Assembly: GCA_030063045.1 (NCBI GenBank)
Contig: JAQSEB010000003.1
Location: 620,001 to 684,000, forward strand
Reading direction: 5' to 3'
Length of the DNA: 64,000 nt
Source: Pratylenchus scribneri
Taxonomy: Eukaryota > Nematoda > Chromadorea > Rhabditida > Pratylenchidae
Below, piece by piece: positions 11,834-23,342 of this stretch; position 1 is the first letter of the stretch, and every line of letters begins with the position of its first letter. A program made the position numbers and the translations under genes. A model generated the notes under the pieces. It had not been told where the DNA came from. It worked only from the letters and a program-made list of their open reading frames with translations, and searched no databases.

Positions 11834-14141
11834 TAGATAAAAATGGAGAAGAAACAAGAAATATAGAAGAATTTTGTGTGAATATTTTTGATGTTTTATT
11901 TTGGAGATAATTTCGCCTAGGCAAAAGACATAATTAATTCGACAAATTATTTTTTAATAGTTTTGATATTTTTATTTTTTATCCAATTTTTTGATAATAA
12001 CGCAAATATTTTTTATAGTAAATATATTTTTAGTTGAAAAAAAATTAAATTTGTTTAAATTTCTTGAATAATTTGCATACGCCCAACATTTGTATGAAAA
12101 CATGAAATTTAATTTGATATTGATTAGATTAAATTAAAGAAAAAATTAGTGAATTTTATTGAAAATTGGCACAAAAATATATTTAAAAAAGGGTAAAATA
12201 CACCAAAATCGGATATTTTTCAATTTTTTTAGCTCTAAAGTTTTGCCCAATTTATGTCTGATTTAATATTTTTGATATTAATTGCTCTAAATTTAGATTT
12301 CACAATGTCTAAAAATATAATAAAATAAATCTAATATAATAAAAATCTAATTAATTGCTTAAATAATTGTTGAAATATTATCTAATAATTAAAATAAGTA
12401 GTTAATTGCAGTGAATATTGGTCGCAATTTTAAAAAGTAATAGATCAATAATATATAAATCTGACGAAACAAATCCATTCCGATTCGTACAATTTTTCCG
12501 ATTTCCCATTGAAGCACTCCCAAAGAAGCGATACTTGATCGAATGGATTTGGATTAGAAGACAGGGTCAATGGGGTATTGCCGAAAATATGGAGAAGGGC
12601 AAAAATGTGCTCATATCCGCCACCGATCGACCCAACCAAAATCCTTCCATCACTCCCATTCGCCAGGGAAATCCGCGCAAGAATCAAGTGCGCTTTTGAG
12701 AGATTTGAGGGCGGGCTATAGCTATAGCTCCTCCCAAGATTTTGGTGTTGCCCGCGCACATTTTTTCCATTCCCGCTTCAATTCTTCTCTCCACCTTTGC
12801 TTGTTGATCCTTTCTTCCAAATTCCATTCGCCCCATTTTCTTCTCAACAAGACCCGAACTTATCCTTTTTTCCGCCTCTGTTTGTCAAATTCCATTGCGC
12901 ACATTTCTTCGATGAAATGAAATTTTTACATTTGAATTTTTCGAAAACAAATCAATTTTTCAAGCTAATTTTTAGCATTAAATTTTTCACATTTAATAAT
13001 ATTTTCACGTATAATCCTGATTAGAATAAATTATTTAGAAAAAGAATAATTTGATTGGAAATTGACAAAAATATAACCAAAAAGAAAACAAAAATAAGCT
13101 AACATTGATTTAACTTTTTTTTTGGCAATAACATTGAACATTCTGTAATCCAATCATTTTGATATTAAAATGCTTTATATTTAAAGAGAATAATCAAATT
13201 TTGTTGGAATTTAGTTAATATGTAAAAACATTTTCTTAATAAAAATATTTTGATCACCAAAAAATGAAAGCATAAATCACTTCCCATTCAGCTCTGATTT
13301 TTGCCCGTATATTGCAGAGAATTTTTTGATCTTTTTAATTGGAAAAGAATTTTATAAGAATTTCCTCTACTTTCTAATTTCCATTTTTCCAACCCTCTTA
13401 AGTTATACTATACCGCATACCAAGTTAAAATATTGTTAAATTGTTGGCCAATGAGTAAAATTCAGGATCCTTCCTGATGGAAATTTTTTATTGATCAAAA
13501 TGTTTAATCAATGAAATATAAAAATACGTACATAAACCATCTTTCAATTAAACAATGATCTTTGTCAGTGTTTTGTACAATATTTTCCCAACTTTTTTTT
13601 AAATTTTAATTGGAATTTTATGAGAATTTCCCCCTTACTTTCCATTTCCCAAACTATTAAAAGGCCTTTGAACTTAAAATAATGTCCAATGCACAATATT
13701 CTGATATCCTTCAGGTCAATTTTTTGTTGTCAAAACTCACTGATCTTTGCACGTATTTTGCACAACATTTTCCCATCTTTTTTATTCGATTGTAATTTTA
13801 TAAGAATTTCCCCCACTTTCCCCTATTTTCCATTTCTTCCAACCTCCTTAATAAATGCATTTCTTTCACCTTTTTATATAATGTTTTTATCATGGTTTGT
13901 GATCTACGCCACCGCCGCCACCCCATTTGCGCCTTCACATTTTGATCAATATTAAAAACTATTATTTTATTTTCCGTAAAATCGAAAGGTGAAGAAAAGA
14001 AGAAAATTACAACAATGCTCAATTTTTTCAATTGAAGGTAATTTATTTTCCTTCGCCCATACTTTTTTATTGTGTTGAATTCTCAAACAAATTATTTTGT
14101 TTTTTATCTCCTCAAATTTTTGATGCGACAACATCAAAAAA
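11834..14141. other. Intergenic region with diverged tandem repeats
   Basis: No gene was recognised. The 3' UTR of the receptor probably occupies the first part; I saw no clear AATAAA near the stop. About 12480-12760 is noticeably less AT-rich and has ORFs on both strands with no recognisable motif. About 13270-13870 holds three diverged copies of a roughly 200-250 bp unit with the shared order CTGAT-TTTGC, CGTATTTTGCA, ATTTTATAAGAATTTCC and CTTTC. Short CT-rich tracts precede the next gene. Confidence 0.45.
13270..13870. repeat. Three diverged copies of a ~200-250 bp repeat
   Basis: Segments near 13280-13400, 13540-13670 and 13700-13850 share, in order, a CTGAT(C/T)TTTG block, CGTATTTTGCA or a similar word, a CCCATCTTTTTT-like tract, ATTTTATAAGAATTTCC and a pyrimidine-rich end. 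Divergence is high, so the boundaries are approximate. Confidence 0.45.
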
Positions 14142-17100
14142 ATGTTCCAATTTATGCGACCAATTCAAGACCCAAATTTGCGAATTATGATTCCGGAAGA
14201 ATTGGAAAAGGGCGGCGGTTGTGGCAGTGCCGGAGGCAGCCATCATAATGGAGGAGGCTCGGGACATTGGGCGAGTTTTTTATAAAAATTAATTAAATTA
14301 TGATAATAAATCTAACGAAATTTTTTAATTATTAAATCTTATCTTGTTTTAGCCTAATGTTCCTCCTCGGATTCTTCTATAAGCATTAATATTTTTAAAA
14401 TAAATTTATGAAATAATGATAATTAATTTACAAAATTTTAATTGCATACAAAAATAATTCCGCAAAATCTTTTTAAAAAATCAATATATTTAGGACCAAA
14501 AACATGGTCACTCAAAATCGGATTTTTCTATAAAATCTATTTTCTTAAATTAAATCCTAAGCATCTGATTCTAAATTTTATTTATTTCATTAGAGCCTAG
14601 ATATGTGGCAATTAAATCGTCTTGCCAAATTCATATATTTCGTCCATGAAATTATTGAATTTAATCTAAAAATTTTGTCAATATTCAAAAGGTCATAAAA
14701 TGTTGCCAATTCTGCCCTTATCTCTATAATATAAAATCAATTTTATGGTTAGGCCCAAACCCTAGCCTAAATTTAGCTACTTAATGAGACTTAACACTTT
14801 GCTATAGCTCAGTATTATAGTCTAAAAATGCTTATTTTTTCAAAATTATAGTTCAATGCCATTTTGCATTTTTCAGAGTACTAATGAATCGGAAGAGGAG
14901 GTGGCCATGTCTCCAACAATCCGACGAAAATTCAAGGCGTACACAGGTGTAAAATAGGAAAAAATTTGAAAAACTTTCCCCTTTAAGTGATGCAACGTTC
15001 TGGTTTCCAGCATACAGAGTTCATATAAATTATAAAATTAAAATAACAGATTTCCATAAATTAACTCAAAGATATGTCCAAATTTTGACGCATTTATGCA
15101 AGGCGGAAATTTTTGTCTCCATGCTTTATGGCATCCATGGCATCACTTGCCCTGGATTTCCGGAGGTCTCAAAATTATTTTTAAATTAAAAAAAAATATT
15201 TAAATTTTGAAAAAAAATTTTAAAAATATTTAAAAAATTTATTAAAATCTATTTTAAAATTTTTGATTAAAATTATATAAAAATTAATAGGAAAGCGCCT
15301 ATCAAGGCACTTGCCATATAAATGTGCTGGCCTCGTTGGTTGGACTGTTCACTGGCGGACTGGGTATTGGCGCCGTGCACAGGTATGGTGCCAAAAAAAA
15401 AGAATTTAAAATAAGTATAAATAATCTGAAATATTGATCTGACCTGAGATCTTTGAATTAATTAAAAATAAAAGAAATACTCTTATTTGAATTACAAAAA
15501 ATTACCACTTTCAAATTTAATAGATTTTTAGCACAAAGAATACCCATGATAGATATTAAAAATGCATCTAAAAAATATTTTTTATTTCATTAAAAAAACA
15601 TTTTTAATAAATTAAAAATATTCATTTAAATTAAAAATTATCATTAATTAATTAATTTATTTATATTTTATTTATACACAGATTTCGTTGGAGGACAATG
15701 CTTGTTTGTTGGTTAATTATGTTTGTGCGCGTATTTGTCTTTAATAAATTTTTTTAACCTCATTCAGGTGCATTATTTCGGCAGTGGCTAATTTACTTGC
15801 TGTAAGCAATATTTATTTTCTACATTTTCATAATTTATTATATTTTCTAGGTTATAACTGATGGCGTTTGGCTTGGTAAAATTTTAATTAAAATTTAATT
15901 TTTAAAAAAATTTATTTAAAAAATTTCCCAAAAATTTATTTATTTTTTAGACCATTTGAGTAAGCTGAAAACGAGGACTGGCTTGGCCAATGGACTCTCT
16001 GGGCTGATGCTTCTTGGCTCCGTGTTAGTTGGTAAAATTTTGGCATATTAATTTAAATTTTTTCCCTTTTAATTTTAAGGCGTTTGCTTCATCCTCACCT
16101 CTGTTCTCATTTGCCATTATTGGGCCTCGAATTCGACCAGATATCAGCCGGTTGGACGTGTTGCGGTCAGTAAACTAATTTCTTGACTAATGCAAAAAGT
16201 ATATTCACCAATTATAATAATTAATTTTTTGAATTATTTGTTAAATTAAATATTTTAAAAATTTTTCTAATTATTTTTTCTAAAAATAATTTTTATTTTA
16301 CATAAACATTATACAATTTTAACTCTTACTAATTAACTAATTATCAAAATTAACATAAAAAAATATGTTTTAAAGTTAATATTTTTAGGATGCATAAACT
16401 GGAAACATAATCCACACATGGTATATTTTCCGGCATATTCACCATATTGATATTTATGCCAACTTTTACAAAATATGACCAATCATGGATGGTTTCGATG
16501 TAGGGTTGCACCCTGGAGTCCGGGGAACGATTTTCGGGGACGGGGAATTGCGGGGAGGCAAGCCTCGGGGACGGGGATTTTCCAGACCTCGGGGACGGGG
16601 ACGGGGGACCGGGGAAAAAAATCCCGGGGACGGGGACCCCGGAAATTTCGGGGATTTTGCATTTTTTTTTCATCTTTCAAAAAAATTTTTTATAATGAAT
16701 TCTGAAATGAAAAAAGAAGATGATTTAACATATAAATATCATTTTATATGCAAGAAAATAAAGAAAAAAAAGATGATTTAGGTGAGTTTTTCAAAAAAAA
16801 ATTCCTTAAAATTTCCCCCGAAATCCCCGACCTCACGAGGAGGGGAACGGGGAATGGCTCCCAAATTTTCGGGTACGGGGACGGGGGACGGCAAAAAAGC
16901 CCGGGGACGGGGGGGGGGGGGGGAACGAGGACGGGGAGGGGACGGGGTGCAACCCTATTTCGATGTCTCAAAAATTTTTTCGAAATCGAAAAACGACATT
17001 TCGGAGGGTCAAAAAAATTTTTCGAAATCCATCGATGCCCAAAAATGACCGAAAATCGACATCGAATCGAAGAAAATTAAAAAAATTTGTAATACAAATT

Positions 17101-17791
17101 TCTAATTTCTAATTTTTATTTTGGAGTAAAAATTGAGCTTGATTAAATATATTGGTCAAAAATGCAAATTTATTGTCATCCATAAGATAATCCCAAAGAG
17201 AGAATGGGAATGAATGAAAGAAATTTGTGCCAAAAATTTTTGTAAGAATGGTAATTGATTTCAATTTTTTTGCAGAAATTTTTCGAAAAATGACATTTCG
17301 ATGCCAAAATTGACCGAAAATCGAACCCATACCTGATTCCAATCCATATTAAATTCTGACATTTGTTTACCAAGATTAGCATAAACTTATTAGTATTAAC
17401 TTGAACTCTGTTATTCTTTTTAATATTCCTAATAAGCCGTAGAAAAAAATTTCAGAAAGAAATCAAATATACTTAAAATAAAATATATATTTTTCAAATT
17501 AATTTAAATTTGCAGAAACGAAGTCGCGTAGCTCGGAGGCGATCAAGCAAAGCGACGGCAGCTGGAAGTGGCACAGAAAGGACTTCATTGGGTAGCCGAG
17601 GAGGCGGAGGACGATTTGGGGCTGGCACTGGGAATGCCGCACATTGTTCCTATCAAATGGACTATTCCGTCAGTCCATCTGGGGCACATTGGAGGGACGA
17701 AGTTGGTGGAGGCGGCTCATTCGATCGAAGCAGCCGGCAAATTAGCCCAAAAAGTGCCGGCGGCGGATCACCAAGATATGAAATTGTTTAA
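14142..17791 (+). CDS. Multi-pass membrane protein of unknown family, 10 exons
   Basis: Proposed exons: 14142-14270, 14877-14946, 15050-15165, 15291-15382, 15682-15711, 15768-15801, 15851-15875, 15951-16031, 16080-16165, 17516-17791. Phases agree throughout and give 312 aa. The N-terminus is polar and Gly-rich (GGGCGSAGGS). It is followed by an acidic patch (ESEEE) and hydrophobic stretches at about 75-95 (weak), 115-135, 141-163 and 177-208. The last is long enough for one segment plus a re-entrant or two short passes. The C-terminal tail of about 90 residues starts with a basic cluster (KRSRVARRRSSK), is Gly/Ser-rich and ends PRYEIV. A four-pass layout with both ends cytoplasmic is possible. 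I do not recognise the family. The first intron needs a GC donor (CATTGG|GCGAGT) to keep frame. Two AATAAA signals follow the stop. Confidence 0.75.
16501..16957. mobile_element. hAT-type MITE, G-rich, with 8-bp target duplication
   Basis: The element begins TAGGGTTGCACCC and ends with the exact reverse complement GGGTGCAACCCTA. It is flanked on both sides by TTTCGATG (16493-16500 and 16958-16965). An 8-bp duplication with TAGGG..TGCA ends is diagnostic of hAT elements. It is 457 bp with no transposase ORF, so it is non-autonomous. The ends are full of CGGGGACGGGG runs plus a G tract of about 14 near 16910, very unlike the AT-rich intron around it. It sits in the last intron of the membrane-protein gene. 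Confidence 0.88.
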
Positions 17792-17840
17792 TTGAGGAGA
17801 AGTGGATGGAAATTTTTGATCGGGTTTTCTCATGTCAGTC

Positions 17841-17889
17841 AATAAAATGACAAAATTATATGTTGTTTTTCCATTAATTTGTCAATAAA
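17841..17889 (+). terminator. Polyadenylation signals of the membrane-protein gene
   Basis: AATAAA occurs at 17841-17846 and again at 17884-17889, 50 and 93 nt after the stop codon. Both sit in GTCAATAAAA contexts followed by T-rich sequence, suitable for 3' end formation. Confidence 0.55.
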
Positions 17890-17984
17890 ATTCCAATTTT
17901 TTTCTTAATTTTTTGAATGCCAATTTAGCTTAAACTGTGCCATTAATTGGAAATTGTAATTGTAATCTATGAAATAGTTGAGCC

Positions 17985-18275
17985 ACAGAAATGGATTTTT
18001 GAAACAATTTATAAAAAGTCATACATCAGTGTTTGCCTGATTTCAAGGCCAATTTCTTTAATCGCTATTCAGATTTCTGATATTATTTTACAATTGGGCA
18101 AAGTCGGTTTTGGACAGTTAGCGGTTTAAAACTTTTTTATCGGTTTTTGAAAAATAATGGATTTCGGTTTAGCTTTTTTTATATTTTCGATTTTAAAGAG
18201 AAAAAATTGAAATTCTTTCTTAAATTTCATCAATTTTCTGCTGAAACCGACTTTAACGTTGACCAACTCTAATTA
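17985..18275 (+). repeat. Dispersed CGGTTTT-rich repeat, copy 3
   Basis: Several CGGTTT words are followed by ATTTTCGATTTTAAAGAG and TTTCATCAATTTTCTGCTG, similar in order to the repeats at 31825-32040 and 4145-4310 (reverse). It ends GTTGACCAACTCTA, resembling the inverse of CTAGAGTTGCTCAAAG at the start of the 31825 copy. This may be a terminal inverted repeat of a MITE family. Borders are approximate. Confidence 0.45.
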
Positions 18276-18660
18276 TTATGAGGTAATAAATTTTTTATGA
18301 AGTCCAGCCATCCTTTTTAATCATGAGAAATATTATTTTTTATTCATGATTTTGTTATTGATGAAATCAGAAAATTGAAAATTAAAGGCAGCTTGGGATT
18401 GGGGATGAGATTGGGGACTTATTTAAGGCTGTGGAGTGTGGATTCTGGATTGTGAATGGGGAAGATGCCAACAGGAAAAATTAGGTGAAAAAATGATGAT
18501 TTTGCCGTGAATGAAGCCAATTGTGAATAAGAAAGGAAAATAAATTTTTCCAAAATGCAATGTTGGAATCAGGGGTGTGATCGATTTTCAGTCAAATCAA
18601 CCAATCAAATCCATCAATTCAATCCAAAAATCATCAAAAATCCAATTCATTTAACCAAAA

Positions 18661-19489
18661 ATGAAATATTTTATCTGCTTCTCCTCTTTGACCATCTTTT
18701 TCGCCATTTTAACCATCATTGACGAAGTGGAAGCAATCAAATTTACTTGTAATCATTGCCGACAGGATTTTACGGTGACGGGGCCAGAGGGAAAATCAAC
18801 TCGTGAAACTGTCCGTGAAGCTGTCATCTCGATGGTTGCGAGAACATCTCGATGGTTGCTCCTCAAAGAAAATTCACGAACAACAGTGGGAGGGACCGGT
18901 AATATTTAAAATATACGAGGAAAATACATAGAAAAGCCATTCATTTCGCCTAGCATAATTAATTTAAGAAGACAGTAATACATAGGTGTAGTTTGTTCCC
19001 CAATCCCCATATTTTTTCAATAAGGAATGAAAATGAATATGACGAAAAATTTTCTTATTCCCGAAAAGAAAATTTTGAAAAATATTAATTTTTTTTCTTT
19101 TTAGGAAAAATTTAATTTATCAAAAATACCGAAATTGTAATGAATATCAAAAAATTATAACTTAACGAAAAAAAAAAATAAAAATATTAATTGCCCGGAT
19201 AATTACTTCTTAATAATAATTATTATACATAAGAAAAAAATATAGAGATGGGAAAAACACATTGTTTTACTTTGAGATAAATATTTCTTTTATTTTTTTT
19301 GGAAAATTAAATATAATTTACTTTTTAATAAATTAATAATATTATTAAACTTGTTTTGTTACCAGCAATAAATTTTTAAATCCCAACCAGATTTTGTTAA
19401 AAATTGAATGTTTTTTAAACTCCAAGCTCAAAATATTTTTACAATATACTATTTCAGAGAAAGGCAAACCAAGGCCATGGTCAGAGTAA
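18661..19489 (+). CDS. Probable small secreted protein, first exon secure, second exon tentative
   Basis: Exon 1 (18661-18898) starts with a clear signal peptide of about 25 residues (MKYFICFSSL..., ending EVEA) and then has IKFTCNHCRQDF. The CxxC pair resembles the start of a saposin-like domain, and a saposin-like gene lies 3 kb away on the other strand, but no other conserved cysteines follow. A donor GTAATA at 18899 can join an acceptor TTTCAG at 19451-19457. The frame then closes quickly at 19487-19489 (tail KGKPRPWSE), giving about 88 aa. Exon 1 contains a 20-bp direct duplication (around 18825-18865) that changes the frame of its last third. The locus may be a damaged or fast-changing paralogue. 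No function is claimed. Confidence 0.45.
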
Positions 19490-19954
19490 AGGAGCTTCTG
19501 AATCTGGAACAGTAATAACTGGAAATGGAAATGCTTGAAATTTGAGATCATGGTTTTGTGTGCAAGAAAAATGACTTGGATTTAGTACTCTTTCCAGATA
19601 ATATGATCGATGAATATTTGACACAAAAATTTCGGAAATTCAAACTTTGTTATATTTTCTTTTTCATATTCGGCATTGGTTAATTTCATAAACTGATTGA
19701 ATGCATTTTATCAATGTAGTCATTTAAATTATTTTGATAAATAGTTTAGACTCTAGTCACATTTATTTTAATTGTGAATTTTTATTGAAAAAATGTTTGC
19801 AATTTTTTATCTCGTTTTCCTTGAACATTCTCATTAATTGGAATTCTTTAAAAGGAAATTATGCCACATGCCACTATCTGAAAGAATAAGGTATTTAAAA
19901 ATTGATACTTTTTAATTTCGCTAAAAAATCACTGGAAAATGGCGAAAAAAAATA

Positions 19955-20690
19955 CCGAAAATGACGAAAAGATATAACTGTTCAATAGTTTTAAGCCCTC
20001 AAACCATATACCGAAATGATAGATCTCATCAAGACGCTTCGCTTGGTATATATGTTGCAGCCGATCTCGTTTTTTAGCCGATCTCGATTTCGGCTAGCCG
20101 ATCTCGTTTTTTTCTGACAGAAATAGTGTAGTGGCAGACATTGTAGTTTGTGACCAATGGCTATATCTCAGTTCCTAGGCCACCTAGAGTTTTAATTCTT
20201 TTTCCTAGCCCTAACCCCTATCCCATAGCCCCTAAAACCCATGCTGACCCTAAACCTAGCCCTAGCCCTAACCTAGTTAAACCGGTTTGAAAACCCGAAA
20301 TTTCAATTGGCCATAACTTTGGTTCAAACTTGTCAAATCTTTCTGAAATTGAAATCTTATAAAGAAAACCGACCCTGACGAATCGAATGAGCTATAGTTC
20401 AAGTGTGTACGATAACTAGAACATGCCGAAAACGAGATCGGCTAAAAAACGAGATCGGCTGCAACATATATATTATCATGGTTTAATCAAAAATTAAGGG
20501 GTTTAAACCATTTAAATCATTGTATTATGGGTTTTGGTTCAAAACTAATTAATTCATGACAAATTATATACCATTCGATGCGTCTTGACGAGCTCTATCG
20601 AATGGATATATAGTTTAGAGTATATGACAAAGGACAAACCACTACTAAACCATTATAATCATTTCGCCATTTTCAGTATTTTTTTGACAT
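19955..20690. mobile_element. Foldback / long inverted-repeat element
   Basis: The left part (about 19955-20120) and right part (about 20420-20690) are inverted repeats. An inner pair is nearly perfect for about 45 nt: GTTGCAGCCGATCTCG..., 20052 onward, against its reverse complement ending at about 20466. An outer pair is diverged, e.g. CTCATCAAGACGC against GCGTCTTGACGAG. The right arm has about 80 extra bases between the two pairs. The centre (about 20200-20280) is rich in CCCTAACCCTA-like words. No transposase ORF is present, so the element is probably a non-autonomous DNA transposon or foldback element. Confidence 0.7.
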
Positions 20691-20769
20691 TTCCATAATT
20701 CCCAAAAAATTTATTCATTTTATTCTTTTAGAAATAATTTTTTCAATATATTTTATTTAAATTTTTTAC

Positions 20770-21010
20770 CTGATCAGTCCATGAAGCTACATCCGTTTTA
20801 TCCTCAAGCAACACCACAAATTTATCATTTATTTGGCTGCCATAAAATGAAAATTGTTGGTCAATGTCCGGAATGTTTGGTTCGGGGGCAAATGAAAAGC
20901 TCAATGCAAGAGTGAGATATAATTGCTGTAATTTTTGTAATTTTTTCGATTGTCGATTCAAATTCCATGACACGTACATTTCTTGTCGATGGCATGCCAT
21001 TTTTGAGAAT
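20770..21010 (-). CDS. Orphan exon-like ORF of unknown gene
   Basis: On the minus strand, a TTTATTTTAG acceptor precedes 21010 and a CAG|GTAAAA donor follows 20770. Between them the frame is open and exon-like: MACHRQEMYVSWNLNRQ, then a hydrophobic LYLTLALSF, then FYGSQINDKFVVLLEDKT and DVASWTDQ. No partner exon could be assigned. The inverted-repeat element begins only about 80 bp downstream and may have broken the gene. A possible downstream partner at 19458-19551 is ambiguous. I do not recognise the family. Confidence 0.35.
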
Positions 21011-21802
21011 CTAAAATAAATAAAATATATGTTTAAGAATATTAAACTGGTTATTTAGCTTATATTTCCATTTTTGACATTTTACTTGTAATTTCAAGGT
21101 TATATACGCCAATTTAATTCAACCTTAAATTGTCTACAAGCGCAATATTTTATTTATTTAAGCAATACTGATAGACTTTTTTTATGTCGATGCATTTGTC
21201 AGTGTTCGGTGATTCTAAACAGTGCAAATGTGGGTGATTCCTTATTTTGATTTTATTATTCTGATTTTTGGTTCTGATTTTATTCTTTTTTTTCTGATTT
21301 TATTCTAATCTTTAAAATTGATTTTAATTCTGAATTTACGTTTTATTCTTGAAAGTTAAAACCATTCGGCGTCTTCATATTCATAATAATTTGACCTAAA
21401 TTACTAGAATATCCTTTGAATAAATAACCTCCGTTAACGACCGGCGGATCAATCTTAATTGCCCCAAGGAAAATATAATAATTTAAAATTTTTATTTATT
21501 TTATTGAAAAAGTAGAACCATTTATAAAGCCATAGCCACTGACTCAAAAAGTGGCAAAATGGCCAAAATTGGAAGGTTTTATTTTTTGGTGATAACATTT
21601 TGTAGGAATATGTTTAATCAATCGCTTCATGTAAATCAAAAATACTCTATAGTAAGATAAACCCAAAATCTAAAGATATATCTAAAAGCTAAAAGTCGTT
21701 GATTGTTTGAAATTTTTGAAAAAAAATTGGTCAATGGCCACTGTTTAATATTTGATTTGTGCTGCAAAGAATGAATTAATTGAATCAAATTATTCTCCAA
21801 AT

Positions 21803-21808
21803 TTTATT
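21803..21808 (-). terminator. Candidate polyadenylation signal of the saposin-like gene
   Basis: TTTATT on the plus strand is AATAAA on the minus strand, about 60 nt past the stop codon at 21866-21868. Spacing is suitable; no other support is available. Confidence 0.35.
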
Positions 21809-21865
21809 TTAACGAATTTATACAAATAATTTTGATTTATGAATATCAAAAAGAATATTTTTTCT

Positions 21866-23171
21866 TCAAATAATATAATCGGATGTGACTGCATCTTCCT
21901 CATTTTGGATTTCTGTTCCATTTGAATTTGATCGGACATTTTCCAAATTCATCATTTCCCTTGGAATTGTAATTGGCGAATGGTCTTTGTCGCATTCTAA
22001 AGAGGGAAATTTATTTAAATTTTAGAATATTTTTTTTTTAATTTTTAGGAAAATTAAAAAAAATTATTAGAAAAATTTTTAGAAAAAATTTTTAAGAATT
22101 TTTTTGAAAATTAAAAAAAATTTCAAAAATTTTTAAAATTTTTGAAAAAATTTTTAAGAAATTTTGTGAAAACTTTTTTAAAAATTTTAGAATATTTTAA
22201 ATATAAAAAATTCAATTTTATAATTATTTAATAATAAATTTGCCTTTCAATTTTTCACAAGTCTTGAACGGTTTATATTGGAGATCTTCTCGATTTTCTT
22301 CGGCATCCAATGCTCTTTCCATGTCCACCCAAATTTGATCCACTTTGGGCACCAATGAAACCATGCAATGCCTTCGATACTTAATAATAAAGTTAAACAT
22401 TTTATTAGAGGTTTTTTGCAATGAAAAAATTAAATTAATTTAAAAAATAATTTAATTAATTATCCGAAAAAGTTTTTTTGCTAAAATCGAAGCTTTATTT
22501 TTAGGGATTAAATTTTTAAGAAATTATAATTTTTTGGACAATTTAATTATTAAAAAATGATAATTGAACAGTCTCTTTAAATTATTATAAAATAAAAAAA
22601 AAATTTTAAAATATTTCATTAATTGGTTTAGAAATTAAAAAAGTTTTTTAAAAATTAATTTCTTTAAAATTGAATTTACTTGAAATTTATTTAAAATAGA
22701 GAAAAATTTATAAATTTTATGACAAAAAATTAAAAATTTAATTATATGGATTTCACCTCAAAATATCGGTTACAGAGATGTTTGACCCGATGCCTCAGAA
22801 GCCGTTTTGTTGTTGTAAAGCGATAATATTGAAAGGAGTAGAAGAGTCTGATATTATACGCAAATATGGTCAAATAAATTTTTAAAAAATTACTTAAATA
22901 TTTTGCAAGTTTAATCAAAAAAAATAATTGAAAATGTAAATAAAATATAAATTAAAATTTTAAAAAATGTTATAAAAAAAAATTTTTAAATTTACACTCT
23001 TTGGCAATTTTCGCAAATTTCTGCCTGTGCCAATCCTTCCACTTGGCTTTTTTGCTTGCCAGAATTGAGCTAGAAAAAAAGTAGAAAATTCTTAAGTCAC
23101 TTAAAATGCCATTTATAAAAACATACCAATAGAATTGTACCAAAAATTAAAAGGATGGTTGCCAAATTCAT
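21866..23171 (-). CDS. Secreted saposin-like (SapB) protein, 5 exons
   Basis: Exons in transcript order: 23171-23127, 23069-22996, 22847-22757, 22379-22244, 21996-21866. Phases agree and give 158 aa. Residues 1 to about 17 form a signal peptide (MNLATILLIFGTILL). Six cysteines at 34, 37, 65, 75, 111 and 117 have the saposin spacing C-x2-C-x27-C-x9-C-x35-C-x5-C, here ICENC, HLCNRYF, RRHC, KTC and KEC. In that family the six form three disulphides around a four- or five-helix lipid-interacting fold. The C-terminal 40 residues are acidic and polar (NEEDAVTSDYII). Nematode saposin-like proteins include lipid-binding and membrane-permeabilising proteins of the gut and of secretions; which applies here cannot be told. 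The last intron needs a GC donor (AAAG|GCAAAT). An ACTAG acceptor-like site lies just upstream of the ATG. Confidence 0.75.
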
Positions 23172-23342
23172 TTATTCTAGTAATTTTTAAAACATTGTTA
23201 TGGAAAAATAATAAAATTTTCTCTGAAAATATTAATTTATTTTTTTTATCAGGCTTCAAATATTAATTAATCATTGTCCCATTGCTATTAAATATTTTTG
23301 GCATTTAAGAAAATACATTTAAACGTAGAATATTATTTAAAT

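Noticed and set aside
16350..17080. Gly/Arg/Pro-rich ORFs on both strands
   Set aside because: They arise from CGGGGA repeats of the hAT MITE and disappear outside its borders.
20200..20285. CCCTAACCCTA-like stretch as an interstitial telomere
   Set aside because: The words are irregular and do not follow the nematode TTAGGC repeat; the stretch lies inside the foldback element.
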